This document shows positions 1 through 9,896 of a stretch of 64,000 bases of DNA, piece after piece. The DNA lies in contig CM033745.1 of assembly GCA_019671005.1 (NCBI GenBank), forward strand, positions 46,123,241 through 46,187,240. Reading direction: 5' to 3'. Below the pieces are notes generated by a model. That model was not told where the DNA came from. It made no database searches and saw nothing but the letters and a program-made list of their open reading frames with translations. The position numbers were made by a program, and so were the translations under genes. Numbering within the stretch: position 1 is the first letter of the stretch; the number at the start of each line of letters is the position of its first letter. The stretch comes from Hibiscus mutabilis. Its lineage: Eukaryota > Streptophyta > Magnoliopsida > Malvales > Malvaceae.

Positions 1-3
1 ACC

Positions 4-24
4 TAGGGATGTCAATTGGGCGGG
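4..24 (+). repeat. hAT left terminal inverted repeat
   Basis: First 21 bases of the element, paired imperfectly (about 16/21) with 3637-3657 on the opposite strand. Confidence 0.8.
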
Positions 25-739
25 ATGGGTGCGAAGGATGCTCTTTCCGCACCCATCCCCGTAAAAAAATTTCACTCTCATCCCCGCCCCACAACCCGCT
101 GCGAATGTAAAATTTAAGACCATCCATGCCTTGCGACCCGCAAGGTTAAAACCATCCCCACCTCACCACCCACGTGGTTCTTAGACCCACCTAATCCCTT
201 GTATACGCGTCCCATGATCCACTTCATATAATATGTTTATAAGTATTCATTACATAAATTTATACCAAATTTGTTATGAAAAAATAAGAAATATATGTCA
301 TTTAGACTCCCACCACATGTGACATTATTTCAACTATCACAATTTAACAAATAATCATAATAAGTTTTTGAAACCTTTAAGTGGTAAATTAAAATATAAA
401 TTTAATATGAATTTAAAAAACAAAGTACTTACAAAATTCTAAATAAAAACAATGTCTCGTATACATCACAAGTATCTTTAAATGCAAAATTTTTAAATAT
501 CAATCAATACATGTCACTCATGTAACTTGGGTGCTTCGATATCACATTCATCTTCTAATTCTTCTATTAATTGTGAGCATGATGTCTTTTGAACGTCACC
601 TGAACCTCTATATGTAAACTTCCTTATGAGTAACTTGCACTTCTATTTAAAAAAGAAGTTTAATGTAAAATATATGTTATTACTTTATAAATAAATTTAA
701 AATAAAAAATAATAAGTTAGCTTTAATATCAGCCCAAAT

Positions 740-2760
740 CTAATTTTGAGTACACATTAAAGCCTCAACAGTTTCTGGTAGAAGTCGACTGCGATAAGGA
801 TCAAGTACTCGGCCACTAGTGCTAAAAGCAAAGTCTGAAGGGACTGTAGAAACATGAATGCTTAAAATGTCCCTAGCTATTTGTCGAAGAATGGGATATG
901 TGCTTCCATTTGTCATCCACCAGGTGAGGATATCAAAATCATCACAAAAGTGGTACATTAGAAGCTTCCAAATATTTCTCCAAATCTGATTTTTAATAAC
1001 TGTGACTTTTATCGTGCTCCATAAATTGTGCAAATTCTTGAATATACGCATCTCCTCCAATGTGACCAGTATCACTAGGCGCCAGAGAACTAGTAGCTTG
1101 GATCCCACTATTTTTAGATCTGTATTCATCTACCAACTGGCGAAGAAAAGTATTGATTCTACTAACCTCCCCCCTCAGCTTCATCATGATCAAATATCTT
1201 TTTGAAATAAAAGCGAACAAGGGCCATTTTGTATCTTGGATCAAGTATTATTGCTACACCCATTAGACCATTAACACCATTCCAATACTTGTTGTATTTG
1301 TCTAGCATTACTTGTTCCATTTTCCTTATATAATCATAAGGAGATGAAAGCCAACTAGATATAGCAAGTCTTGAGTACAAATTTTGGGAAAGTAAATATT
1401 GGCAGTGGGAAATCTTGAAGCTGATAAATCAAGGGTGGTAGTACTAAATACTTCCAATTTTTCACATATTTTCTCTACTTTTTCCCAATCTTCACTAATT
1501 GGTAGATTCTTATAAAGATTATCTCGGCCACTCAAAACAACAAACACTGACCTATACTTTAAAGCAATTGTAAGCATTTCAAAAGTAGAATTCCACCGAG
1601 TCTTGCAATCAAGTGATATTTTTTTTGTATCCAGGAACTAATTATTTAGCTACTTGCTCAAATTTTTGGATTCTTTTATCAGAAGCGGTCCAAAACACAA
1701 CACTATCCCTGATTCTTTGGACACCATCAGCTAGAACAACACTTAATCTATCTTGAACAATTAGATTTAATATATGAGCACAATAACGCATATGAAAAAA
1801 TTGATCGTGCAAAAGAAGGGAACCATAAGGAAACTCTTCACACAAAATAACCATCATTGCATCATTAGTTGTACAATTATCCACAGTAATGGCAGACAAT
1901 CTAACATCAAAATTCCAAGATTGAATGCATTCCTTCAAAGTGTCAACAAGTACCTCAGTGGTATGAGGGGCTTGGACATAACAAAACCTATCATATACAA
2001 TAAAGAAAAGGTTATTAATCAATTAAAAAAGATATATCCTCAAAAGATTTGAAAAGAATGTAATACCTTATGATTCGGCTTTGTAGTCTCCAAACATTAT
2101 CAATAAAATGTGCAGTGACAGCCATATAGCCTTTTCTTTGGTTGTTGGCGCTCCACATGTTCATAGTTAAGGCAATCTGACTCTTTGCTTTTCCCAACAA
2201 AGCACTAATATTCTCTTTTTCAGAAACATTATCTTAGTTATATTACGGCTCGGTACTTTGAACCCCGATTGAAGTGTTTTAGAATACTTTCTAAAACCAC
2301 AATGCTCAACCATGCTAATGGGGTATTCATGCAAAATAATCATCTCTGCCAAGTCTCTTCTCCCATCCTCTTGGTGGAACTCATATGGTGTCAAGGTCAA
2401 TGTATCACTTTTTTCGGTAGGATTAGCCTTTACGCCAAACAATCTAGTTTGTCGTATATCTTGACATACTCTTTTTAGAAAAAAAATTATATGTTCTTTC
2501 AAATGGGTTGTTCCAGCTCTTCTTCCACTAGCAAGAATCTTGGAACAATGATTGCACTCGACTTTTATGGCATCGCCGACTCTCTTTCTTGTGAAATTGG
2601 TATAAACTGATGATGTATGCCTATTAGTTAAAGGTATAATAGAAGGATCCTTTGAAGCATTATCTAGAGGAATTTTGTCATCATCCAATGAAACCAGAGT
2701 GCAATTCGTTAAAGTTGATGCTTTTGAGGGAGTGGGAGCATTACCATCTACACCAGCCAT
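740..2760 (-). pseudogene. hAT transposase (BED zinc finger, RNase H-like core, C-terminal dimerisation domain), disrupted
   Basis: Translated minus-strand pieces keep the family order. A BED-type zinc finger lies near 2500-2600 (CNHC...THLKEH). It is followed by the block LTPYEFHQEDGRRDLAEMII (about 2330-2400), the first catalytic region around ALTMNMWSANNQRKGYMAVT (2110-2190), TVDNCTTNDAMMVILCEEF (about 1820-1880), the AHILNLIVQD motif (about 1745-1780), VAIILDPRYKMALV (about 1220-1260) and the C-terminal dimerisation block FAFSTSGRVLDPYRSRLLPE (about 770-830). Several frameshifts and stops separate these blocks, so no full protein can be made. A plausible 79-nt intron lies at 1988-2066 (GTATTA...GATAG), splitting the SRIIR and YVQAPHT blocks. 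Known role of the family: cut-and-paste transposition in the nucleus. The start at 2760 is the ATG before the zinc-finger block. Confidence 0.85.
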
Positions 2761-3419
2761 TTACCTGGAATATATGTGAAGCCATAATAGTTTGTACAAC
2801 TCAAAAGTTTGGACTAAAAAATAATAAAATCTATTTTAAAGGATTGGAAAACAACATAATTAACATGTCAAATAATATTTCAATTGTCGTAAAAAATAAA
2901 CAATATAGAAAGAACTAAAAAGAAAATAAAAAACCTTTTGAAAATAAGAACAAACACCTACAAAATCTAAATAACATGCAATATTAAAATTTTAAAAATA
3001 AAAGAAGTAGAAAAATAACATACAGTAAAATCTAAGGATAAAAAGACAAATCTTGCTTCACTTGAATTGTAAATTTTTGATTTGATTGCTTCTTGATGGA
3101 CGACAATTATATATATATATATAACTTTTTATAAAATTTTAAGATAAGTTAATACGAATTACCTTAAATTTGATTCTGATCCAAATTGATATTTTTAAGA
3201 ATACGTATGTATTTAATTGATCAATTCAAACTCAATTATTTAAGAATTGCCTTTCATAACTATCCTAAGACAACTCAATATGAATCACCTTAACTTTGAC
3301 TTAGATCCAAACTGATATTTTTAAAATATTTATATATTTGATAAGATTAATCTCAAACTAATTATATTTTTTAAAAAATATTTTTAATAATATTTATAAT
3401 AACATGTTATAAAATCTAT

Positions 3420-3512
3420 TGGGGTGGTAAGGATAATACGGGGTGGGTGGGGATAATGTGGGGCAGGTGGGGATAAAGCGAGGCGGGTGGGGATGGGGAG
3501 GGTATAAAGTCA
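3420..3512. repeat. hAT subterminal GC-rich repeat (GGTGGGGATAA units)
   Basis: Repeated GTGGGGATAA-like units spaced about 20-22 bases apart, close to the right end of the element. The complementary C-rich version (CCATCCCC, CCCGCCCC) is near the left end at about 50-180. hAT transposases are known to bind subterminal repeats, so these are candidate transposase sites. Confidence 0.6.
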
Positions 3513-3636
3513 TATTCACAATTGCCCCGCCACCCACGACGAATCTAAATTTTATCTCCATCCCCACTCCGCGACCCGAAAAATCTATAACCACCCCTTC
3601 CCAATTGAATACGAAGTGGGGCGAATGCCTGCAAAA

Positions 3637-3657
3637 CTCGCCCCACTAACATCCATA
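3637..3657 (-). repeat. hAT right terminal inverted repeat
   Basis: Reads TATGGATGTTAG on the minus strand, against TAGGGATGTCAA at the left end. It is followed at once by the 8-bp direct repeat TGTGTACC. Confidence 0.8.
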
Positions 3658-3665
3658 TGTGTACC
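3658..3665. repeat. hAT 8-bp target-site duplication (right copy)
   Basis: TGTGTACC. Only the last three bases (ACC, 1-3) of the left copy are inside the window. Empty-site copies of the same LTR read TATGTGTACtG (near 11594) and TATGTGTACCG (near 19188), as expected for a single TGTGTACC target. Confidence 0.8.
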
Positions 3666-5209
3666 GAATACTCCACCATGAGTACCTTAGTGGTTGAGGG
3701 GTTATATGGAACCAAAAACAAATGTTATTGGATTATGTGTCTAACCGATAATATGGGTTGTGATGGTACCTAGTTGTGAATGTACCTTGAATTTCGGTTG
3801 AGATGACATGACATGTTGAGAGGACACTTGTCGAAACCGTGTATCCGATGTAATATTTTGGAAAGTGAACTTGGTCTATGATCACTTGGAAGCCAATATA
3901 ATTGTTCATGTATCATATTAATGGATGTTGATGTATAATGTTGGTTTATACATGTTTACTCTTTAAGCTTTGTATATGGATTGTTATGCACGAGAAAGCT
4001 TAAATTGAGGGTTAGCAAATGGGATTTGTTGTTGATCCATGATACATGTTGCATATGGTTTAATATGCTGGTTTTTGAAAGTGTTAAGTGCATGGTTTTT
4101 AAGGTATGGCATTTTATAAGATGATTGAAATGATGATTTCAATGTAGTTTTGGGAAATAGTTTTACATGCATTGATGGTGTGTTGTTTGAGCACTCATCA
4201 CTAAGCCTAGTGTACTAACGCTCTCTTTGTCCATCAATGTAGATAACTAAAGGTTGGAGGCAGCGAGCCAGCAATGGAAATCCAAGGATTTCGGCTATTC
4301 GAAATTATGATTTCAAACTAGACTAGTAGTAATAAAGGCAATGGGGTTCATTGTGTTTTGGGAAGGGTTTATGCTAAACTCCCCGTTGAGCTAGTTTATA
4401 TTGCTATTGTGGGTTGTAAATGACCTTTTATGGTTGATATTGCTTTGGATTCATGTTTTGGATGTTGGTTGGCTTTGTTACTATGAAGCATGACTCTAGA
4501 CTTTCTTTTAAAGTATGATGCCATGTCTTGATGATGTTTTTGTGATGTTATGGTAAGGATTGGTCCTTAGTAATGTTGTAGATGTGTTTGAGGCATATTG
4601 GCTTATGATTAAATCCATGAAAGTGAGAAAAACCAACAATTTGGGACATTTCAGGTCAATGCATTTCGATACGCGGGCTAGCATACTGGTATGGGTATGT
4701 GTATTTTGAACAGGGGTTTCAATACTCAAGTAACTGTACTAGTACGAGTCTGTGTATTTTGGCTGGTCATTTCGATACTTAAGGAAGTGTTTCAGTACGG
4801 TATTAAGCTACTGGAATCTGGACTTTTAAAATTGTGCAAGTGTACTGAAACATTTGTTCGTTTACGGATATAGATGGTTGTTTTGTTAGTTAAAGTGTAG
4901 TCTGGGTTTTACATTCTTCCATTTTGGTCCCTGAATGTTATGTATGCAATCCAATGAGTTTGGATGGTCGCTTGAAGCTAATTTTTGACATATGAGCATG
5001 AAATCTGACTAATTAAGGATTGGTAACTTCAAAATGGAATAAGTCCCTATAATTTTCTAGAATTACAATTTGGTTCCTAATTGCAATTACGTGTAATTGG
5101 ATGTTGATTCGACACCTGATCAAGTTAAACCTTTACGAGTTATTTTTGGCAAACCCAATGTAGCTCACTCGGTTCGATCTTGCATCTAGAATGGTTTAAA
5201 GAGGTTACA
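3658..5209 (+). repeat. LTR1 of the Tekay array (3' part, after the hAT insertion)
   Basis: Collinear with 11594-13121 and 19187-20792 and ends AGAGGTTACA, directly before the primer-binding site. The 5' part of this LTR must lie upstream of the window. It lacks the insert-like segment present in LTR3 at 20622-20704. It contains a degenerate run of GTAC/CGATACG motifs at about 4670-4800. Confidence 0.9.
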
Positions 5210-5214
5210 TTTGT

Positions 5215-5228
5215 TGGTATTAGAGCCA
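5215..5228 (+). other. E1 primer-binding site, tRNA-iMet type
   Basis: TGGTATTAGAGCCA lies 5 bases after LTR1. It differs at one position from TGGTATCAGAGCCA, the usual plant initiator-Met tRNA complement. The E2 copy (13126-13139) is further degraded to TTAGTATTAGAGCT. Confidence 0.85.
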
Positions 5229-5459
5229 TATTAGTGATAATTGGGATAATGTTATTGGTTGATTTCCGTTGTTTGTTATGCACAGTGATGGTTATGTTCG
5301 CACATTGGTTGTTATATACCAAGTTGGGGTATGTTTTGGGGACACATTACCTTATTATTAATGTCTAATGTTTTGATTTGAAATAAAAGTCTTGGATCCT
5401 TGCTTGAAGCTTGCCTGATTGTTTTGTTTTGGTGTAATTATCATGCCTTAGCTTTTATC

Positions 5460-6550
5460 ATGATGGGACCGAGGAGAAAATTAAGGTCTGGCGCGAATGT
5501 TGTTGCTATTGGGCAAAGAAATGAGGAAAATGTTGTACCTCTTGGAGGTTTGCCACCTCCTTCGCCTAATACACATGAGGGTGTGGAGCAAGTACCACAT
5601 GTGCCAGCTGTACTAGTGTTGTGTGATATGACACCTTAGATACATACGATAACTGGAGCTTTACAAGCTGTCATTGTTAGAGTGCATGTGCCTGCACCAG
5701 CTGTTGTGCAAACGAGGTTACCGTTGGAACGCTTGCGTAGTTTAGGAGGTTTTGAGTTTTGAGGGTTGGCACCCGAGGTATTTGAGAGATGGATGGCCAA
5801 TACCGATCGAGTTTTGGATCAAATGGGGTGTAATGATGCCCGTAAGTTGGGATGTGTTATATCCATGTTGCAAGATGATGCTTATAGCTGGTGGACTACT
5901 ATGATCGCAGGCATTGAACCTTGTGATGTGACCTGGGAGTTCTTTAGAACTACTTTTAAAATGAAGTATTTGGGAGTTAGATACTTGGATGAAAAGAAAC
6001 GTGAGTTTATGGCTTTGGATCAAGGTAGTATGTCTGTGGCCGAGTATGAGGTACAATTTGTTCGGTTGAGTCAGTATGCTCCTAAGCTAGTACCAGATAA
6101 AAGGCATCGATGTGACTGATTCCATTACGAATTGGTACATAATGTTAAGACATATATGTTGGCTTCCAACAACACCGATTTCGACGTGTTGGTTATGCGA
6201 GCGAAGGACATTGAGTAGAACTTGGGTTTATCATCTCGAGTGGGAGGTTCTGGCTCGGTCAAAAGAGGTGCAGACTCTAGTTTCGGTGGTGGTCAGTTTA
6301 AGAAGTATCATGATAAGAGGTATTGCTCTGATTCGAGGCAAGGTGGAGGTAGTGCTAAACGAGGACCGTAAGGTTAGGGTACCTGGGCTAGAGCAACATT
6401 TAATACCTGTTGGGCTTGTGGATCGTGTGATCACATAAGGTAAGACTATCCACATTTGGCTCGTGAAGGACGGTTTAAGCGTAGTGGTGGACAAGCTAGG
6501 GTATTTACGACTTCACCACAGAAGGGTCGTTGTCATGGTCGATGGTAGTT
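5460..6550 (+). pseudogene. E1 gag (Retrotrans_gag plus CCHC knuckle), disrupted
   Basis: The likely start is ATG at 5460 (MMGPRRKLRSG), because the opposite-strand copy E3 begins MMRPMRELR at the same place. The capsid-like core spans about 5766-6115 with DDAYSWWTTMI, the V-TWEFF-TTF block and MSVAEYEVQF, all typical of plant gypsy Gag. A CCHC knuckle starts CWACGSCDH at 6408 but has a TAA inside it, and its last Cys has become Tyr. A stop also occurs at 5638. E1 has one knuckle where E2 and E3 have two, because about 90 bases between them are missing. Gag would form the cytoplasmic particle that packages element RNA. No intact frame remains. Confidence 0.85.
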
Positions 6551-6578
6551 TAAGCGTAGGGATGAGGGTCCAAGGATA

Positions 6579-7150
6579 GTGGCCTACATCATGACTATCC
6601 AACTAGAGGATGGTGGTCCTACGAAGGTGTATGCACATCACGAGGGATGCAACGACACCGATGTGATTGTAGGTACCTTTATATTACAATATTTGCCATT
6701 GTTTTATTTGGTTGATTTCAGTTCTACGCATTCATATATCTTGCGTGAGCATGCATATTTGCTTAATATACCTATAGAATTGTTAGATGTGGGTATGCAA
6801 GTAACTAGTTCTTTCAGGGAAATGATTGTTGTGAGAAGCTCGTATAGGAGATACCCTTGACGGTTCTAGGTCATGTGTTTGCTACTGATTTGATAGAGTT
6901 TTTGTTTTATGGTTTTGATGTAATCTTGGGTATAGATTGGTTGACCGAGCATAGGGCTATGGTTAATTTTGAAGCTAAGCGAGTTTCATTGAAACTTGCT
7001 GACGATTACGAGGTGGTAATGGTGGGTAAGAATGCTAAGTTCTTGTCTAATGTCGTTTCGGCTCTAAAAGTGAGTTGGTTGAGGGATTCTGGATGCCATG
7101 CATTCTTAGCCTATGTTATGAATCAAAAAACAAAGGAGATGCGTGTTTAG
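6579..7150 (+). pseudogene. E1 aspartic protease domain, inactive
   Basis: YLVDFSSTHSYILREHA aligns with LVDSGSTHSYI of copy E3, so the catalytic D-S-G has become D-F-S. The downstream block VILGIDWLTEHRAMVNFE (about 6920-6970) is typical of gypsy retropepsins. A frameshift near 6857 breaks the domain. It would have cleaved the Gag-Pol polyprotein. Confidence 0.85.
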
Positions 7151-7189
7151 GACATACATACGATATGTGAGTTTCTGGGTATTTTTTCG

Positions 7190-8450
7190 GATGAGTTGCC
7201 AGACTTGCCATCGGATAGAGAGGTTGAGTTTGACATTGAGTTGTATACAAATACCACTTCAGTGTCTATTTTTCCCTACCGTATGGTGCCGAAGAAGTTG
7301 TAAGAGTCAAAGAAGCAACTTCAAGAGTTGCTTGATAGAGGGTTTATTCGGCTTAGTATTTTTCTATGGGGTGTGTCAGTGTTGTTCGTGAAAAAAAAAG
7401 GATGGCACGATGCAGATGTACATTGATTATCAACAACTAAATATGTTAATGATTAAGAATAAGTATCCTTTGCCGCAGATTGATGATTTGTTTGATCAGT
7501 TTAGAGGTGCTTCAGTGTTTTCTAATATTGATTTGAGGTCCAGGTATTATTAGTTGAAGTTGAAGGATGTGGATATGCCTAAGACTATTTTTCGTACGAG
7601 GTATGGACATTATGAGTTCATGGTGATGCCATTTGGTTTGACTAATGCACCAACAACGTTCATGGATAAGATGAATCAGGTATTCTATGAGTTTTTGGGT
7701 CAATTTGTGGTTGTGTTTATTGATGATATCCTTGTGTATTCTCGTTCCAAGGAGGATCATGATAGACATTTATGGATTGTGCTTCAGACATTGCTAGACA
7801 ATCAGTTGTATGCCATGTTGAGCAAGTGTGAGTTTGGCTTAGGGAGGTTTTTTGGGTTTATCCACATAAGATTGAGGCGATGATAGGTTAGAAGTCACCT
7901 AAGTGTGTGTTGGATGTTCGTAGTTACCTCAGGTTGGCTGGTTATTACCGTAGGTATTTTGATGGTTTTTTGAATATTGTTGTTCTTTGACTAAGTTGTT
8001 GTAAAAGAATGTTCGTTTTGAGTGGACGGAGGATGCATAACGGGCTTTTAAAAAGTTAAAGGTGGCTTTGACGCAAGCTCCTATCTTGATTCAACCAGAT
8101 TCGGGTAAAGAGTTTGTTGTTTATAGCGATGCATCCTACATAGGTTTTGGTCGTGTGCTGATGTAATGAGGTAAAGTTGTGGCATATGCGCCAAGATAGT
8201 TGAAGGGCATGAGCGCAATTATCCTACTCATGATCTTGAGCTTGCCGCGGTGGTGTTTGCATTGAAGATTTGGAGGCACTATCTCTATGGAGAGAAGTGT
8301 TGGTTTTTACGGATCACAAGAGTTTGAAGTATTTGATGACTCAAAAGGATTTGAATCTTAGGCAACGAAGAAGGTTGAAGTTGCTTTAGGATTATGATTT
8401 GACAATTGAATATCTTATGGGAAAGGCTAATGTTGTAGCCGATGCTTTGA
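7190..8450 (+). pseudogene. E1 reverse transcriptase and RNase H, disrupted
   Basis: RT motifs are visible but interrupted. The best stretch (7554-7870) has PFGLTNAPTTFMDKMNQVF followed by VVVFIDDILVYSRS, which carries the FIDD active site of plant gypsy RT. Stops lie near 7303, 7551 and 7881. RNase H follows with FVVYSDASYIGFG (about 8110-8155) and ends in MTIEYLMGKANVVADALS (8399-8450), which carries the terminal D of that domain. Confidence 0.85.
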
Positions 8451-9345
8451 GTACGAAGGTTGTAGTGGAATTGAGGGCGATTTTTGCGCGGTTGAGTATG
8501 ACGCGGGATGAAGGCTTATTGGCTGAGTTGCAAGTAAAACCATCTTTGTCACAGTTGATTAAGGAAAAACAACCTTATGATGATGCGTTGGTACTGCATG
8601 TTAAGGATATCATGGATGGAAATTCTATGGATTTTCATTTTAATGACGATGGAGTGTTGTGTTTCAAGAATCGGATAGTGGTGTCTAATGATGATGAGTT
8701 GAGGAGTATCAATTTGACTGAAGCACATGCTAGTCCTTTTTCTATGCATCGCGGTAGTACTAGGATGTATCGAGGGTTGAAGGAAGAGTACTATTGGATG
8801 GGTTTAAAGAATGATGTGGCTGATTTTGTTGCTAGATATATGGTGTATCGGCGTGTTAAGGCAGAGCATCAGTTTCCTTCCAGGTTGTTGCAACCGTTGA
8901 GGATACCGAAATGGAAGTGAGAGAGAATCACCATAGATTTTGTGTCTAGATTGCCATTGTCGCCCATTAAAAAGGGTTCCATTTGGATGATTGTTGATCA
9001 GTTTATGAAGTGTGCACATTTTGTGCCAGTGCATACGACGTATGCCTGGGATAAGTTGGCGGATTTGTATATTGCTAAAATTTTGCATTTGTGCGGGTGC
9101 CTAACTCCATAATTTCATATAGAGATCCACGGTTTACAACGAGGTTTTGGGAGTGTTTGCATCGAGCTTTGGGTACACGATTGAATTTTATTACTTCATA
9201 TCATCCTCAGACGAATGGTCAGTTTGAACGTGTGATCCAAGTCTTGGAGGATATGTTGAGGTGCTGTATCATTAAGTTTCAAGGAAACTGGGAGAGGCAG
9301 TTGCCTTTGGTAGAGTTCACCTATAATAATAGTTATCATTAAGTT
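8399..9345 (+). pseudogene. E1 integrase (HHCC and DDE core), disrupted
   Basis: The zinc-binding region (about 8700-8870) keeps both His (EAHASPFSMH), but both Cys have become Tyr (ARYMVYRRVKAEHQ; TGT to TAT), so it could not bind zinc. The core continues through the second catalytic region (SYRDPRF, 9116-9136), HPQTNGQ and the catalytic Glu in FERVIQVLEDM (about 9225-9260). Stops and a frameshift lie between 8918 and 9110. About 120 bases present in E2 at 16835-16960 are missing after 9339. Confidence 0.85.
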
Positions 9346-9349
9346 TTAA

Positions 9350-9847
9350 GTGAAACTCATTTGTGATTGCTTGAAAGTGGCTTCGGATCGCCAAAAATCC
9401 TACGTAGATTTGAAGCATAGAGAGATTGTGTATGCGGTTGGTGATCGCGTGTTCTTAAAGGTGTCATCTTGGAAGAAAGTGATGCGGTTCGGACGTAAGG
9501 GTAAGCTTAGTCCGAGGTTTATTGGACCTTATGAGGTTATGAAGCGTGTTTGTCTTGTGGCTTATCGTTCGACGCTGCCTTCTGAGTTGGAGAAGATTCA
9601 TGATGTGTTTCATGTATCAATGTTTTAAAGGTATCGGTCGGATCTGTTGCATGTTATGCTAGTAGAGGATATTGAGTTACAGCCGAATTTGTCTTATGAT
9701 GAGGAACCTATAGAGACTCGTGACTCTAGCAGTAAATTTCTTCGTGGCAAGACGATTGAGCTTGTGAAGGTGTTGTGGCGACATCGCAGAGTTGAAGAGG
9801 CCACGTATGAGAGCAAAGAGAACATGTTGAAGCAGTTTCCGCATTAG
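9350..9847 (+). pseudogene. E1 integrase C-terminus and chromodomain-like tail
   Basis: Contains VGDRVFLKVSSWK, LSPRFIGPYEVMKRV (the GPY/F module) and IHDVFHVSMF. After a stop at 9626 come IELQPNLSYDEEPIE and KVLWRHRRVEEATYESKENM. That arrangement is characteristic of the degenerate chromodomain in Tekay/Del elements, thought to guide integration into particular chromatin. It lies directly before the polypurine tract. Confidence 0.85.
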
Positions 9848-9883
9848 TTTCCTTCAGGTAAATTTCGAGGAAGAAATTTCCTA

Positions 9884-9894
9884 AGTGAGGGAGA
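9884..9894 (+). other. E1 polypurine tract
   Basis: GTGAGGGAGAT directly before LTR2, where plus-strand DNA synthesis would be primed. The E2 equivalent is AAGTGGGGGAGAG. Confidence 0.75.
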
Positions 9895-9896
9895 TT

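Larger units (their letters stand above)
4..3657 (-). mobile_element. hAT-superfamily DNA transposon, decayed
   Basis: The element starts TAGGGATGTCAATTGGGCGG and its right end, read on the minus strand, starts TATGGATGTTAGTGGGGCGA; about 16 of the first 21 positions match. The right flank TGTGTACC (3658-3665) ends in ACC, and the window opens with ACC directly before the left terminus. This fits an 8-bp target duplication, the size known for hAT elements. Both ends hold GC-rich subterminal sequence while the interior is AT-rich. Minus-strand coding remnants at 740-2760 match plant hAT (RICESLEEPER/Ac-like) transposase. The element interrupts a Tekay LTR: the bases after 3657 continue the same LTR sequence seen uninterrupted near 11594 and 19187. 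Confidence 0.9.
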
